From Gemmiger formicilis (GTDB taxonomy: Bacteria; Bacillota; Clostridia; Oscillospirales; Ruminococcaceae): a stretch of 64,000 nucleotides of DNA. Where the stretch lies: assembly GCF_900167555.1 (NCBI RefSeq), contig NZ_FUYF01000006.1:121680-185679 (forward strand). Direction: 5' to 3'. Made by a program: the position numbers and the translations under genes. Below are positions 40,318 through 51,087 of the stretch, one piece after another. Under the pieces are notes generated by a model. That model saw only the letters and a list, made by a program, of their open reading frames with translations, was not told the origin of the DNA and searched no databases. Position 1 is the first letter of the stretch. Every line of letters starts with the position of its first letter.

Positions 40318-43300
40318 ATGGTGCAGTACAATAAAAATATAAAAAACAAAAAGAAAGGCTTTACGCTGGTGGAGCTGATGGTCGTTCTGGCTATCACGGC
40401 CATTCTGGCGGCGCTGGTCGGCGGCGGGCTGATCGCCTACACGCGGCTGGCCCGGTTTGAAAAGAACGAGGCCAACGCCCGCACGCTGTTCCAGACGGCG
40501 CAGATCTCCCTGACCCGGATGGAGACGGCGGGGGAGCTGGATGCGTTCCGACGGCAGGTCATGGAGGAGGGCAGCACGGGCGACCACTTCCAGAACGACG
40601 TCACCGTGACCGACGCGGACGGCAAAACCCTTGTGAGCCGCACCAAGACCGAACTGAACCAGAACGTGGCTGCGCTCTACTATGACCGCACGGGCGCTGC
40701 CGCGGGCAACCATAACGCGCTGGTCAAGGAGCTGCTGGGCGATTACATCTACGACGCCTCGCTGCTGAATGCCTCGATCTGCGTCGAGATCGACGTGCAG
40801 AGCGGGCAGGTCTACTCGGTCTTTTACGATACCAAATCCGATAAGCTCCGCTTCAATCAGGACGGTGCTACGAATATTTATGACCGCAGCTATGACCACC
40901 GCCGCAATGACACCCTTGTCGGCTACTACTCTGCCGAGGACCGCGTCAACGTTGTGCAGCTGGTGCAGACGAAGCTGAAGGTCAAGAATCCCCGCCTGAC
41001 GAACGGCGAGACGCTGACCCTGAGCTGGAGCGGCAACTCCAGCCTCGGCGATCTGGACACCTCCTACACGGCCACGGCCTACGACAAAAACAAGGATAAA
41101 CCGCTGTTTACCATCACGATCAAGCGCGACACCGCGGGCGCGGCGGATGATAACAAGCAGGTCATCACAGAGATGCCTGTTGTTATCTACCAATACGACG
41201 CCGCGGGCCAGCAGACCGGCACCGAGGAGAAGAAACTCTACTTCCCGCTAAGCTACAACAAGGGCAGCTTTGTGCTGACGCTGGACGCCATGGCGGACGC
41301 CGCGCTGCTGCGCGCGTGTGAGAACAGCGCTGACGTTGCCGCCACGAGCCTGTACAGCATCACCCGCCTGCTGAACGACCCGAAGGACATCTACATTGCC
41401 ATGCGCGCCGAGCCGCGGGAAAACTACAGCGACACCTACACAGCCAGCAAAGAGGAAACGACGAACGAGGAAAACACCCTGCTGGCCAAGGGCGGCACGG
41501 CGAAAGAGGCCGACCTGAAATATTTCCGCCATCTGTACAACCTGCGCTGGTCTGCCGACTGGGACATCACCAACAAGGGCACCTACACGCTGACCCCCCA
41601 GGCCAGCAACAGCACCGGCCTGAACTGGACGGGCGGTGGCGTCACGGTCTACTGCGCCGCGGGTGAGAAGTACCCGGCGGCCAAGGTGCCGTCCCTCAAT
41701 GACCCGGTCGCCTGGCCGACGATCCCGGAGCTGGGCGAAAAAATCGAACTTACGAGCAAAACAACGGTCCTTACAACCCAAACGACCCGTGTGCCCATCC
41801 TCAATCTGCAATTGAGCAGCAAGTCCGTTGCAAAAACCGGCAAGGCAGAGAAGGACGTGCTGGCCGACCACTATGTCGGCCTTATCGGCGAGAACAAGGG
41901 CAAAATTTCTTACATCACACTGCGCGACCCGGACATTCAGGTCAACGTCAAGACCGAGACCGTCGCCGCCGGTGCGCTGCCGGAGGCAAACCAGCTCAAG
42001 CTGACCGCAACCAAATTCGTCACGGCGCTGGAGGAGGACGACGAGAACTGGCGCGATGTGCGTGCTGTCGGCGCACTCTGCGGCGTCAACACCGGCACGC
42101 TGGAAAACTGCGCCCTGACCCGCGGCACGAACTCCTCGACGAGTGCGCTGGTGGCCGCGGCGCTGGCGTTTGGCGACTCCACCACCGCGACAGAGCGAAC
42201 AGCAGAACACAAGACCGTAAATAATAAAAGCTATACCTATTATACAGACGAGCCGCGCGGCATTGGCGGTCTCGTCGGCGTTGCCATACCCAAAACAACG
42301 GATTCCGTCATGCAGAATCTGACCGTCGCGTCGGACGTGACGGTGGCGGGTCTGCTTGTGGACAAGGGCACGCAATCCGTTACAAAGACCACAGCGGCAG
42401 ACCAGCAGGCCGAGAAGGCCCGCTACGCTGCCGCGGCAGCCGAGCCGGGTGACAAGAACTCTCTCTGGCGCAGCGTCGGCGTGGGCGGCGTGTTCGGCAC
42501 GGTGGACGCCGCCCAGATGACAACGAACGGCAATACGAACATCGTCAACAACGGCCTTGTCACCGGCAACGGCTTTACGGGCGGCATCGTCGGCAACCTG
42601 TTTACGACAGGCGCAAATACCGGCACGCCGCCGGTGCTGACGGGCCTGAGGAACAACGGCACGGTCAGCGCGGGCGCCAACTATAAGGGCGATACCGCGG
42701 GCGATGCGCGCAGCCTGGTGCTGGGGCAGTTCTTCGGCGGCATTGCGGGCTACGACAGGGGCGTGACCCTGCAAGGCTGCGAAAGCGTGACCCGCAGCGA
42801 CCTGACCGAGACCCAGCTCAAGGAGCAGGTCGAGGCGGGCTTCGACGAAACCGGCACATTGACCGACGCCAGCCCCCTCAAGGGTGATTTCGTCGGCGGC
42901 CTTGTCGGCTACGGCAAGGAAATTGTGCTGAACGGCTGCAAGACCGGCAAGGGCTACGTGCTCGGCAGCCGGTTTGTGGGCGGTCTGGCCGGTGGCTTTA
43001 CCGGCAGCGGCGTACAACAGAACGATACGAACAGCAGTGACGTCTTTGGCAGCCGCTACGTCGGCGGCATCGTGTCGGTCAACGGCAGCAACAGCCAAAT
43101 CAGCGGCATGACCAATACGGGTCTGGTCGCGGCCTTTGGAAAGAACGCGGCCTACGTCGGCGGCATCGTCGGCGTCAATGATGCCGACTGGGGCGGCAGT
43201 CAAGACCCGAAAGCCACAGCCACCGTGCAGAACTGCGCCAACCGTATGTCCGGCGACAACGCCACCGACACCCGCCGCATCAACCTGTTAAAGAAGCTGA

Positions 43301-46300
43301 GCAGCTCCGCGGGCGACTACGCCGACTACGTCGGCGGCATCGCGGGCTACAACGGCAAAAACGGCGTTGTGACGTGGGATAAGAGCGGCGCCCCGACGCT
43401 GGGTGCCATCCTGTACGGCAACAACTACGTGGGCGGCGTGGCCGGTTATAACGATGTAAATGCGAAAATCTCCAACACCTCCGGCCAGAACCTGACCATC
43501 AGCGGCCAGATCGTGGCGGCGGGCAAGGCTGTCGGCGGCATGATCGGCCTGAACTGCGCGCCGGAACTGCCCTCCGCCACTGTGAAGGTCAGCCGCGTGG
43601 CAGGTCAGCAGCTTGTCGGCGGCGTCATCGGCGCCAACCTGCCGGTGGGCGGCTTCACCGTGGCGGACGGCGGCGCGTTTATAACAAATGTGGCCTCGGG
43701 CCGCGTCGAGGCCGACGCCGTCGCGGGCGGCATCATCGGCTACAACCGTCTGCTGGCGCCCAAGCCCGCAAACGTCACGCTGGAGGCGCTGCTGCCGACG
43801 ATTGACGAGAGCACCGGCGTGCTGACCGACAGCAACAGCACCGACGTGAAAACGGCGGACGGCACAATCATCCTGACCGGTTTCCAGAACATGCTCAACC
43901 TGCAGGCTGACATCTACGTCGGCGGCATCGTCGGCGCAAACGAAGCTGAAACGAAGCTGACGATTCAAAATGCAGCCAACGGCGCAACGCAGAACGCCCT
44001 GTCCGTCGGCGGCCTGAACCCGTCCAACGGCGCGTTTAAAGACGGCGTATCGCTGAACGCGCTGGCCGATGGCCGCTATGACTTTGGCACCGCGCGCGGC
44101 GCGCTGGCGGGCGGTATCATCGGCTATGCCACACCCAACACGAAGCTGGAAGACTGCACAAACTACGGCACAGTGGCTCACAAGTGCGCCGCGGGCGGCT
44201 TTGCGGGCTGGAACGAGGGCACGATCACCGGCGGCCGCATGGAGGCGTCCCTCGGCAACCGTGAAACCGGCTATACCTATCTGGGCGGCGTTGCGGGCGT
44301 CAACGGCGGTCGTATTCAGTCTGCCTACCCGGCGCAGGACTGCGCCGTGCGCGGTGACAGCTATGTCGGCGGCATTGCGGGCGTCAACCTGGGCGGTGAC
44401 GCTGCGGCAAGCACCCGCAAGGGCCTCATCATCTGCACAGAGAACAACAGCACTGGCACGGTGGAGGCCAACCAGTACGCGGGCGGCGTGGCCGGTGCCA
44501 ACGTCGGCAATATCTCGCTGTCCGACCAGCTGCAAAGCAGTGTCACCGCCACCGGCTATGCGGGCGGCGTGGCCGGTATCAATACGGATAAGGGCAGTAT
44601 TTACGGCGCTGAAAACGCCACCGGCGCGGTCAGTGGCAGCGTCACTGCCGCTAACTACGCGGGCGGCGTGGCCGGTACGAACCGTGCCGAAATCACCCGT
44701 GTGGAAAACCATGCCTCGGTGCGCGCCAGCACAAAATATGCGGGCGGTATTGCGGGCGAGAACGCCGCGGGCGGCACGATCAGCTATTGCAGCCATGCCC
44801 AGAATCAGGTCTACGCCACCAACGGCGAGGCGGGCGGCATCGCGGGCAATAATAATAAAGACGCACTGATTGAGAATGTGCAGGTCAGCGCCGCCGTCAC
44901 CGCGGCCAACGGCACGGCGGGCGGCGTCACGGCTACGAACTTCGGCATCATCGGCCAAGGCAGCGGGCTGGAAAACAACAGCAGCGTAAGCAACTGCACG
45001 ATCACCGGTACATCGGAGAGCATCGGCGCTGTTGCGGCGTACAACGGCAAGGACGCGACCATCCGCAATGTGAAGCTGGCGGCAAACGCCAACGTGCAGT
45101 TCAGCACCCCGGCGGTCACCATCGGCGGCCTTGCGGGCATGAACGAGGGCACCGTCACCGGCTGTCAGGTCGAAAACGGCGCGCTGGCGCTGAACAACGG
45201 CCTGCGCGCGGGCACCAACACCGTCACGCTGGGCGGCGCGGTGGGCCGCACCACGAAGGACGGCACGGTCAGCAGCACCAACGTTCTGCTGGACCTTACA
45301 CAAAATCTTGATAAATATAAAAATTTGGGCGGCGTCGCAGGCCAGAACGACGGTACCCTGAAGCAGTGTACCTATTCCGGCACGATGGGCGGCGAGGCAG
45401 ACCAGGACGGCCTTGTCTCCGCCGGTGCACGCAGCACCGGCAGCACGGTGGGCGGCATTGCCGGTCTGAACAACAGCACAATCACCGGCTGTGAGGTCAA
45501 ATACATCAAACTGCAGGTCAGCGGTATCAGCAACATCACCACGACCCAGACCGCAGACGAAAAGCTCGCCAGTGCCAGCCATGTGGGCGGCATTGCGGGC
45601 CGCAACAATGACGAAATCGCCAACAGCTATGTCGCCACCGAGCGCAGCAACGGCGCGGGCAGCATCATCACGGCGCGTTACGGCTTTGTGGGCGGCGTCG
45701 CGGGCTCCAACAACGGCACTATCACGGGCAGCGGCAGCAAAAAAGCGCTGGTCAGCGACGACACAACAAAACTCGCCCTTGTTGCACAGGTTAAAAATTG
45801 GCTGGGTGCGGCAGATGCCAATGCCGACATCAACAGCATGGCGGCAGAGCTGACCACAGGCAAGACCTACGCAAATCTCATGGGTGTTGACACTGTGTCC
45901 AAAGAAGGCTGCGGCTATGGGAATGTCTACAGCCAAAGCGGCCTTGCCGCCAATGATCTGCTTGTCGCCCTGCGCGGCAGCAACAACAGCGAAACCGTCC
46001 GTGCCGACGGTTATCTGGGTGGTCTGGCAGGCTTTAACTCTCTCCACGGTACAATTGGCACTTCCGCCACCGGCCAGTGGTTTGTCTATTCTGACAATGC
46101 GACAACGGCATCCACCGTCGGCGGTATTGTCGGCCAGAACGAATCCAACGTCACAGACAAAAGCGTGCTGGACACTGTGGTAAACTGTGCCGCTGTGCGC
46201 CGGTTTACGCGCGTGTTTAATGGGTCTAAGAACAAGGACGATACAGACAATGACAACATTTACAAGAGGGAAAATCGTGTTGTTGTCCATGTGGGCGGTG

Positions 46301-49300
46301 TCATTGGCCAGCAGCAGAACCGCAGCGATGACCGGTGGTCTGTCAGCAAGGTAGTCAACTGCGGCAGTGTGTTCAACAGCCGCTCGTCCAATGTGGGCGG
46401 CGTGATCGCCTATTGGCTGGACTACGGCGGAACCGTGCAGAAATGCTTTAATTTTGGCAAAATGACAACAAACACGAACGACGGAAACCCGGGTTACGGT
46501 GCAGTCGGCGGTGTTGTCGGCTTTATTGACCAGCCTATTTCCGGCGGTACTATAAATGTGCTTTCCTGCCGCAACTACGGTCAGATTTGGTATAAATCAA
46601 AAGGCGCAAATGACTGCGCGGGCATTATCGGTAAAATCGAGATGAAGCAGCGCACCGATATTATGACGCTGAACATCATCGACTGCGTCAATAGCGGTGC
46701 AATCAAGGCAGTGTCGCAGGCAGTCGGCATTCTGGCATGGATCGGCCCGTACGACAAGGGGAACATTGATAATGTTACGGTAAATATTGACCGCTGCCGA
46801 AACCTTAATACAGACTTTACGTGTGGCGGAGTGTATGACAGGAGAGTCGGCATTGTCGGCAGCCGCGGCAATGGCTCTGGGTCGAAAGAAGCAACCAATG
46901 TCACAAACTGCTTTGCCACGGTTGGTACAGGTTGGTATCCTATTGCCTATTTGCGCCAGAGTTACGAGAATGTCACCGGCCACGGCAACTATTATATTGA
47001 AAATTCCGGCGGTGAAGGCAAGAGCTTCTATAAAAAGGATGAGCGTAGACTGACCGCAGAAAAACCGAACAGTACAACAGGTAACTGGAAGAAAGCGGAT
47101 GAGCAAGGAAGTGACAAGGCCTACAAGGAGACATATTGGAATCCGTCCTCGGAAAAAGTAAAAGCACACCGTCTGTACATAGGCTATAACGTCACTGATA
47201 AAACAACCTATCCTTATATTGCGTTCCTGCCCGCTTTGGCAAAGGATTGGAACGGCGCAGCGTACAGTCTGAAGTGGATGCGAGGCATTACTTCTACGGA
47301 TTCGGATGCCGCAGCAAACTCTGCCTATATCAAGACCGACGGTAACAAAGCCTACATTTTCGATGATACCGGCGCGGGCAATGATACCAATCCCGGCAAC
47401 CAGAGAGCGACTGTGATGCTGCAATTCGGCGAAGCCGCGAACAGTACGAAATCGGACGTTGATATTACCGACATCACCGACGAGGTCATCCAGAACTACT
47501 ATAAGTACGTGCTGGACAGCACCAAGCCAGCCAAGCCGGGAAAAATCGACGTCAAGGCCAGCCAGGTGCAGGATGCGGACAACAACGTCTATGGCCGTTA
47601 TGAAGTGACGTGGGCCGAGCCGAGCGACAGCGACAAGAATGCCAGCCCCGCCGCTTACTACCGTGTTGAAATTCTGCCCTGCGACGCTAAGGGTGTTGTC
47701 GCATCGGATGCAGTTCCCTATCTGAAAGCGGACGTCTACCAGCGCAGCTATACCTTTGTGGCTGATAAAGCGTGGACGGGTAACTTCGTCGTGCGTGTAA
47801 CGCCCTACAACACCAACAACGACCCGAATCAGGATGACAACTTCAACACCAGCGGCGTGCAGACCTTTATGCACGCCCTGCCGACACCTGAGATTGAGTT
47901 CCGGCTGGTAAAGCGAACGGGCGGCGGCTTTGACTGGGGTCAGTGCCAGACGCCGGATGAAAAATCGAGAGAATTCAAGTATGAGGTTGTCGCGGTGCTG
48001 AAAAACTACACCGAATACCCGACAGACGAGGCATGGACCGTTAAGCTGACCGATGGAAAGCATCCTTATTATTTCAGCAGACGGAATGGCAAGCAGTACA
48101 TCCGCCTGACCCAAAATTTGGAACGCACTTTGACGCTTACGGCGTTGGCAACCCCGGACAACAGCAGCAGTACAAAGTATCTGCGCTCGGCCCAGTACAA
48201 GTCAGAGACCTATCTCCCGTCCCAGTGGCGTGACCACAACGGCGATAACGGCAAGGACGAGGACGGTCTGCCGCTGGGCACGCTGAAAAAGGACGGCGAC
48301 ACGGACTATGTGACCTACACCGGCCAGACAGCGGAAAGCTTTGAAGCAACCGTGAAGTTCAGCTTTACCCCGAAGGTCAAGAGCGACAGCAGCGAGCACG
48401 GCAGCCCGACCTACCGTGTCATGCTGCTGGCAAAATATCTGGGTAATGACGAAGTCAACGGCGTATCTTTGAACGGCCAGTACATCACGCTGGCCGCGCG
48501 GGAAAGCATTGTGACAGAGTCTCCCGTTACCTTCAACCTGAACAGCCTGCCGTCGGATGCCATGACGAACTACACCGACTTCCTCGTTGTCGCGGTGCCC
48601 GTCACCAGCGGCAAGGGCGATATGAAGTATCGCTGGGATGCCACGGCGGACGAAGTGTCCGCAGCCATCGCCAGCCATGCAAACGACACCGACAAAGAAA
48701 TCTGGTGGAAGAACGGCTATGAGATCGTCCGCACGGGCGAGCACAGCTATACCTATGCCCATCTGACACCGCTCTGCTTCTCCGACGTGAGCCGTGATAA
48801 GAGTGGGTGGGCAGAACAGGCCACGCAGACGACCCCGCAGATCATCTTCAAGCAGCTGAACCTGAATGTCCTGAAAGCCCCGACGCTGGCGGAAACCATT
48901 GAGGACGGCGTAGTGGATGACAAGAATCAGCTGACCTACACGTTCAAATGGACACAGGACGACATGCAGGCCACTGACGCAGCCCCCGCCTACCAGATCA
49001 AGCTCTACGGCCTGTTGACGGACAAGGACGGCAATGTGACCGGTCAGGAGCAAATTGCGCTGAAGGGCGGCGTCACCCTGACGCCGAAACAAAATGGCAA
49101 CAGCTTTACCCTGCCTGTCAACGTGGATACCATGCTGGCCAACGGCAGCGACAGCTGGCGCTATAACAAGGTCCGGCTCGAGGTCACCCGTGTGGCGGCA
49201 GCCGACACCGATGAAATCGGCGCGTCCGCTGTGGCGGATTACAGCGTTAAGCAGCGCCTGCCCGGCATCAGCGCGCCGAGCTCCATCACCCGCGTCAACG

Positions 49301-51060
49301 GCGAGACCGACAACGCGGATGCCCTGCTCTACACGGTCAGCTGGTCGCCGTCCGACGACGAGCGCATTGACCACTATGAACTGTGCGTCGTCGATGACGG
49401 CGGCAATACTGTGCTGACGCTGCCCACCACGGGCAACGTCGGCAGCCTGACGCTGGATCTGGAGCAGTATCAGGGCGAGGCATTGAGCTTCCGCGTCATT
49501 GCCCGCCGCAAGGCTGGTAGCAATTGCTTTGACGGCCCGGACGGCGCGTTGAGCCAGTCCGAGACCATCGTCAGCCGCGCCGATGCGCCCAAGGCTACGG
49601 CCAGCAGCTTTGCGCCCGACAGCCCGAATCAGGAGACGTTCCTGAACGACCTCAAGCTCAACATGACGCTGGACGCAGCCGCACAGGGCAATGTCTACTT
49701 TACCGGCTATATCTTCAGCAACGAGAACAATTACAATACAATTGCCGGTTTGGCCAGGACTTGGCAGGAAAAGTCCACCGGACAAGCCAAGTATGAGGCC
49801 CAGCAGGCGCTGACCAACGCCCTGAACACGATGCTGGCCAACGGCGACGCCGAGCTGGTCATCCCGAAGGACAGCCGCACGGTGGGCGGGAGCGCCAGCG
49901 TCAACGACAAAACCGCCAGCTATACCTTTGTGCCCGACGGCAACGGCTTTACGCTGACGCCCGACCATGCAAAACAATACCTGCTGCCCGCGGTGCGTGT
50001 TATGCCCACCGACGGCAGGACAGCGTCGAACTGGTTCTACATCCTGCAGGATGCCGCAAAGGCACAGCTGCCGGCCATCACGCTGGACGCCCCCGTGGAC
50101 GAACCGGAACGCGCACTTGGCAATGCCGTTTACAAGCAGGAAGTCAACCTGTACAACGACCCCGAGTTTACCGTCGAGCGCGGTAAGGCCTCGCTGGAGC
50201 TGCGCCACTTTACGGTGGAGTGGACCGCGGTGAACAAGTACACCCAGGCCGACGGCACGGTGCGCAACCTGACCAACAGATATACCTTTACCGTCACGCC
50301 GCTGGACAAGGACAAAACGCCCTACATCATTACGGTGACGACCTACGACAGGGACGTGAAGGACGCAGACGGCACGATTCACCCGCGCGGTGAAATCAAA
50401 ACCGTTACCAAGACGACCTATGACGGCAAAACGACGGCGCTTGACAAGCAGACCACCGTTGTGGACGCGGAGACCAACAAGACCCGCACCTGGTACGACC
50501 TGAGCGTTGAGCCTGTCTACGACAAAGATAACAACCTGACCGACTGGAAATCGCAACCCTATAACGTCACCGGCACGGTGGAAAAGGACGGCGGTACGCT
50601 GTACTACAAGGCACAGACGGTTCCCATGCTGGAGCTGGTGCAGGAGGACGGCGCCGAGCCTGTTTACCGCATCACCCTGCCCGAGCTGCAGGAAAAGGTG
50701 CAGGACGACTCGCTCGAACTGCAAAAGTTCACCGCAAGTGTGACGCTGCAGACGCTGGCGCACTCGGATGACAAGGGTAGGACCGTCGAGTCCGGCACGG
50801 TCAAGGTCCCCGTCAACGAGACGAACACCGCCGATGCGACGGAGGATGCCCAGAGCATGGACTCCGCGGAGAGCGTCGCGCCCGCCGAGACTGCAGAAAG
50901 CATGGCGGCGGAAAGCGCCCCCGCAAGCGTGCCCCCGGTCCTGATGCGGGCCCGTGCGGCACTGCCCATGGCGACCCCGGAGACCGCCGCTGCCCCGGAT
51001 GAGACGGACGCGGCGGAAACCGTGCCCCCGGAACGAACGAAAACAAGCAACGCATCGTAA
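40318..51060 (+). CDS. Giant type IV prepilin-like adhesin with GLUG-type repeats
   Basis: A 3,580-residue single open frame. Residues 1-45 are a canonical class III prepilin signal: basic leader KNKKKG, cleavage after Gly, then FTLVELMVVLAITAILAAL with Glu at +5. Residues about 45-150 continue as the pilin spine helix and a small domain. From about 520 to 2180 come some 35-40 copies of a glycine-rich repeat with core (V/A)GG(I/V)(A/V)G(Y/V/E)N, spaced about 40-60 residues, like GLUG repeats of surface adhesins. Residues about 2400-3200 are several fibronectin-III-like beta-sandwich modules (YRVEILP, YTVSWSPSDDERIDHYEL). The tail is Ala/Glu/Ser/Thr/Pro-rich. Ordinary pilins are 130-200 residues. 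It is processed presumably by PilD and held in the pilus or its tip. GGGAG site and strong promoter upstream; three minor prepilins follow. Alternative: a membrane-held adhesin that only borrows the signal. Confidence 0.92.
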   Translation: MVQYNKNIKNKKKGFTLVELMVVLAITAILAALVGGGLIAYTRLARFEKNEANARTLFQTAQISLTRMETAGELDAFRRQVMEEGSTGDHFQNDVTVTDADGKTLVSRTKTELNQNVAALYYDRTGAAAGNHNALVKELLGDYIYDASLLNASICVEIDVQSGQVYSVFYDTKSDKLRFNQDGATNIYDRSYDHRRNDTLVGYYSAEDRVNVVQLVQTKLKVKNPRLTNGETLTLSWSGNSSLGDLDTSYTATAYDKNKDKPLFTITIKRDTAGAADDNKQVITEMPVVIYQYDAAGQQTGTEEKKLYFPLSYNKGSFVLTLDAMADAALLRACENSADVAATSLYSITRLLNDPKDIYIAMRAEPRENYSDTYTASKEETTNEENTLLAKGGTAKEADLKYFRHLYNLRWSADWDITNKGTYTLTPQASNSTGLNWTGGGVTVYCAAGEKYPAAKVPSLNDPVAWPTIPELGEKIELTSKTTVLTTQTTRVPILNLQLSSKSVAKTGKAEKDVLADHYVGLIGENKGKISYITLRDPDIQVNVKTETVAAGALPEANQLKLTATKFVTALEEDDENWRDVRAVGALCGVNTGTLENCALTRGTNSSTSALVAAALAFGDSTTATERTAEHKTVNNKSYTYYTDEPRGIGGLVGVAIPKTTDSVMQNLTVASDVTVAGLLVDKGTQSVTKTTAADQQAEKARYAAAAAEPGDKNSLWRSVGVGGVFGTVDAAQMTTNGNTNIVNNGLVTGNGFTGGIVGNLFTTGANTGTPPVLTGLRNNGTVSAGANYKGDTAGDARSLVLGQFFGGIAGYDRGVTLQGCESVTRSDLTETQLKEQVEAGFDETGTLTDASPLKGDFVGGLVGYGKEIVLNGCKTGKGYVLGSRFVGGLAGGFTGSGVQQNDTNSSDVFGSRYVGGIVSVNGSNSQISGMTNTGLVAAFGKNAAYVGGIVGVNDADWGGSQDPKATATVQNCANRMSGDNATDTRRINLLKKLSSSAGDYADYVGGIAGYNGKNGVVTWDKSGAPTLGAILYGNNYVGGVAGYNDVNAKISNTSGQNLTISGQIVAAGKAVGGMIGLNCAPELPSATVKVSRVAGQQLVGGVIGANLPVGGFTVADGGAFITNVASGRVEADAVAGGIIGYNRLLAPKPANVTLEALLPTIDESTGVLTDSNSTDVKTADGTIILTGFQNMLNLQADIYVGGIVGANEAETKLTIQNAANGATQNALSVGGLNPSNGAFKDGVSLNALADGRYDFGTARGALAGGIIGYATPNTKLEDCTNYGTVAHKCAAGGFAGWNEGTITGGRMEASLGNRETGYTYLGGVAGVNGGRIQSAYPAQDCAVRGDSYVGGIAGVNLGGDAAASTRKGLIICTENNSTGTVEANQYAGGVAGANVGNISLSDQLQSSVTATGYAGGVAGINTDKGSIYGAENATGAVSGSVTAANYAGGVAGTNRAEITRVENHASVRASTKYAGGIAGENAAGGTISYCSHAQNQVYATNGEAGGIAGNNNKDALIENVQVSAAVTAANGTAGGVTATNFGIIGQGSGLENNSSVSNCTITGTSESIGAVAAYNGKDATIRNVKLAANANVQFSTPAVTIGGLAGMNEGTVTGCQVENGALALNNGLRAGTNTVTLGGAVGRTTKDGTVSSTNVLLDLTQNLDKYKNLGGVAGQNDGTLKQCTYSGTMGGEADQDGLVSAGARSTGSTVGGIAGLNNSTITGCEVKYIKLQVSGISNITTTQTADEKLASASHVGGIAGRNNDEIANSYVATERSNGAGSIITARYGFVGGVAGSNNGTITGSGSKKALVSDDTTKLALVAQVKNWLGAADANADINSMAAELTTGKTYANLMGVDTVSKEGCGYGNVYSQSGLAANDLLVALRGSNNSETVRADGYLGGLAGFNSLHGTIGTSATGQWFVYSDNATTASTVGGIVGQNESNVTDKSVLDTVVNCAAVRRFTRVFNGSKNKDDTDNDNIYKRENRVVVHVGGVIGQQQNRSDDRWSVSKVVNCGSVFNSRSSNVGGVIAYWLDYGGTVQKCFNFGKMTTNTNDGNPGYGAVGGVVGFIDQPISGGTINVLSCRNYGQIWYKSKGANDCAGIIGKIEMKQRTDIMTLNIIDCVNSGAIKAVSQAVGILAWIGPYDKGNIDNVTVNIDRCRNLNTDFTCGGVYDRRVGIVGSRGNGSGSKEATNVTNCFATVGTGWYPIAYLRQSYENVTGHGNYYIENSGGEGKSFYKKDERRLTAEKPNSTTGNWKKADEQGSDKAYKETYWNPSSEKVKAHRLYIGYNVTDKTTYPYIAFLPALAKDWNGAAYSLKWMRGITSTDSDAAANSAYIKTDGNKAYIFDDTGAGNDTNPGNQRATVMLQFGEAANSTKSDVDITDITDEVIQNYYKYVLDSTKPAKPGKIDVKASQVQDADNNVYGRYEVTWAEPSDSDKNASPAAYYRVEILPCDAKGVVASDAVPYLKADVYQRSYTFVADKAWTGNFVVRVTPYNTNNDPNQDDNFNTSGVQTFMHALPTPEIEFRLVKRTGGGFDWGQCQTPDEKSREFKYEVVAVLKNYTEYPTDEAWTVKLTDGKHPYYFSRRNGKQYIRLTQNLERTLTLTALATPDNSSSTKYLRSAQYKSETYLPSQWRDHNGDNGKDEDGLPLGTLKKDGDTDYVTYTGQTAESFEATVKFSFTPKVKSDSSEHGSPTYRVMLLAKYLGNDEVNGVSLNGQYITLAARESIVTESPVTFNLNSLPSDAMTNYTDFLVVAVPVTSGKGDMKYRWDATADEVSAAIASHANDTDKEIWWKNGYEIVRTGEHSYTYAHLTPLCFSDVSRDKSGWAEQATQTTPQIIFKQLNLNVLKAPTLAETIEDGVVDDKNQLTYTFKWTQDDMQATDAAPAYQIKLYGLLTDKDGNVTGQEQIALKGGVTLTPKQNGNSFTLPVNVDTMLANGSDSWRYNKVRLEVTRVAAADTDEIGASAVADYSVKQRLPGISAPSSITRVNGETDNADALLYTVSWSPSDDERIDHYELCVVDDGGNTVLTLPTTGNVGSLTLDLEQYQGEALSFRVIARRKAGSNCFDGPDGALSQSETIVSRADAPKATASSFAPDSPNQETFLNDLKLNMTLDAAAQGNVYFTGYIFSNENNYNTIAGLARTWQEKSTGQAKYEAQQALTNALNTMLANGDAELVIPKDSRTVGGSASVNDKTASYTFVPDGNGFTLTPDHAKQYLLPAVRVMPTDGRTASNWFYILQDAAKAQLPAITLDAPVDEPERALGNAVYKQEVNLYNDPEFTVERGKASLELRHFTVEWTAVNKYTQADGTVRNLTNRYTFTVTPLDKDKTPYIITVTTYDRDVKDADGTIHPRGEIKTVTKTTYDGKTTALDKQTTVVDAETNKTRTWYDLSVEPVYDKDNNLTDWKSQPYNVTGTVEKDGGTLYYKAQTVPMLELVQEDGAEPVYRITLPELQEKVQDDSLELQKFTASVTLQTLAHSDDKGRTVESGTVKVPVNETNTADATEDAQSMDSAESVAPAETAESMAAESAPASVPPVLMRARAALPMATPETAAAPDETDAAETVPPERTKTSNAS

Positions 51061-51087
51061 TTTTATTTCAGGAAAGAAGGTGGCATT

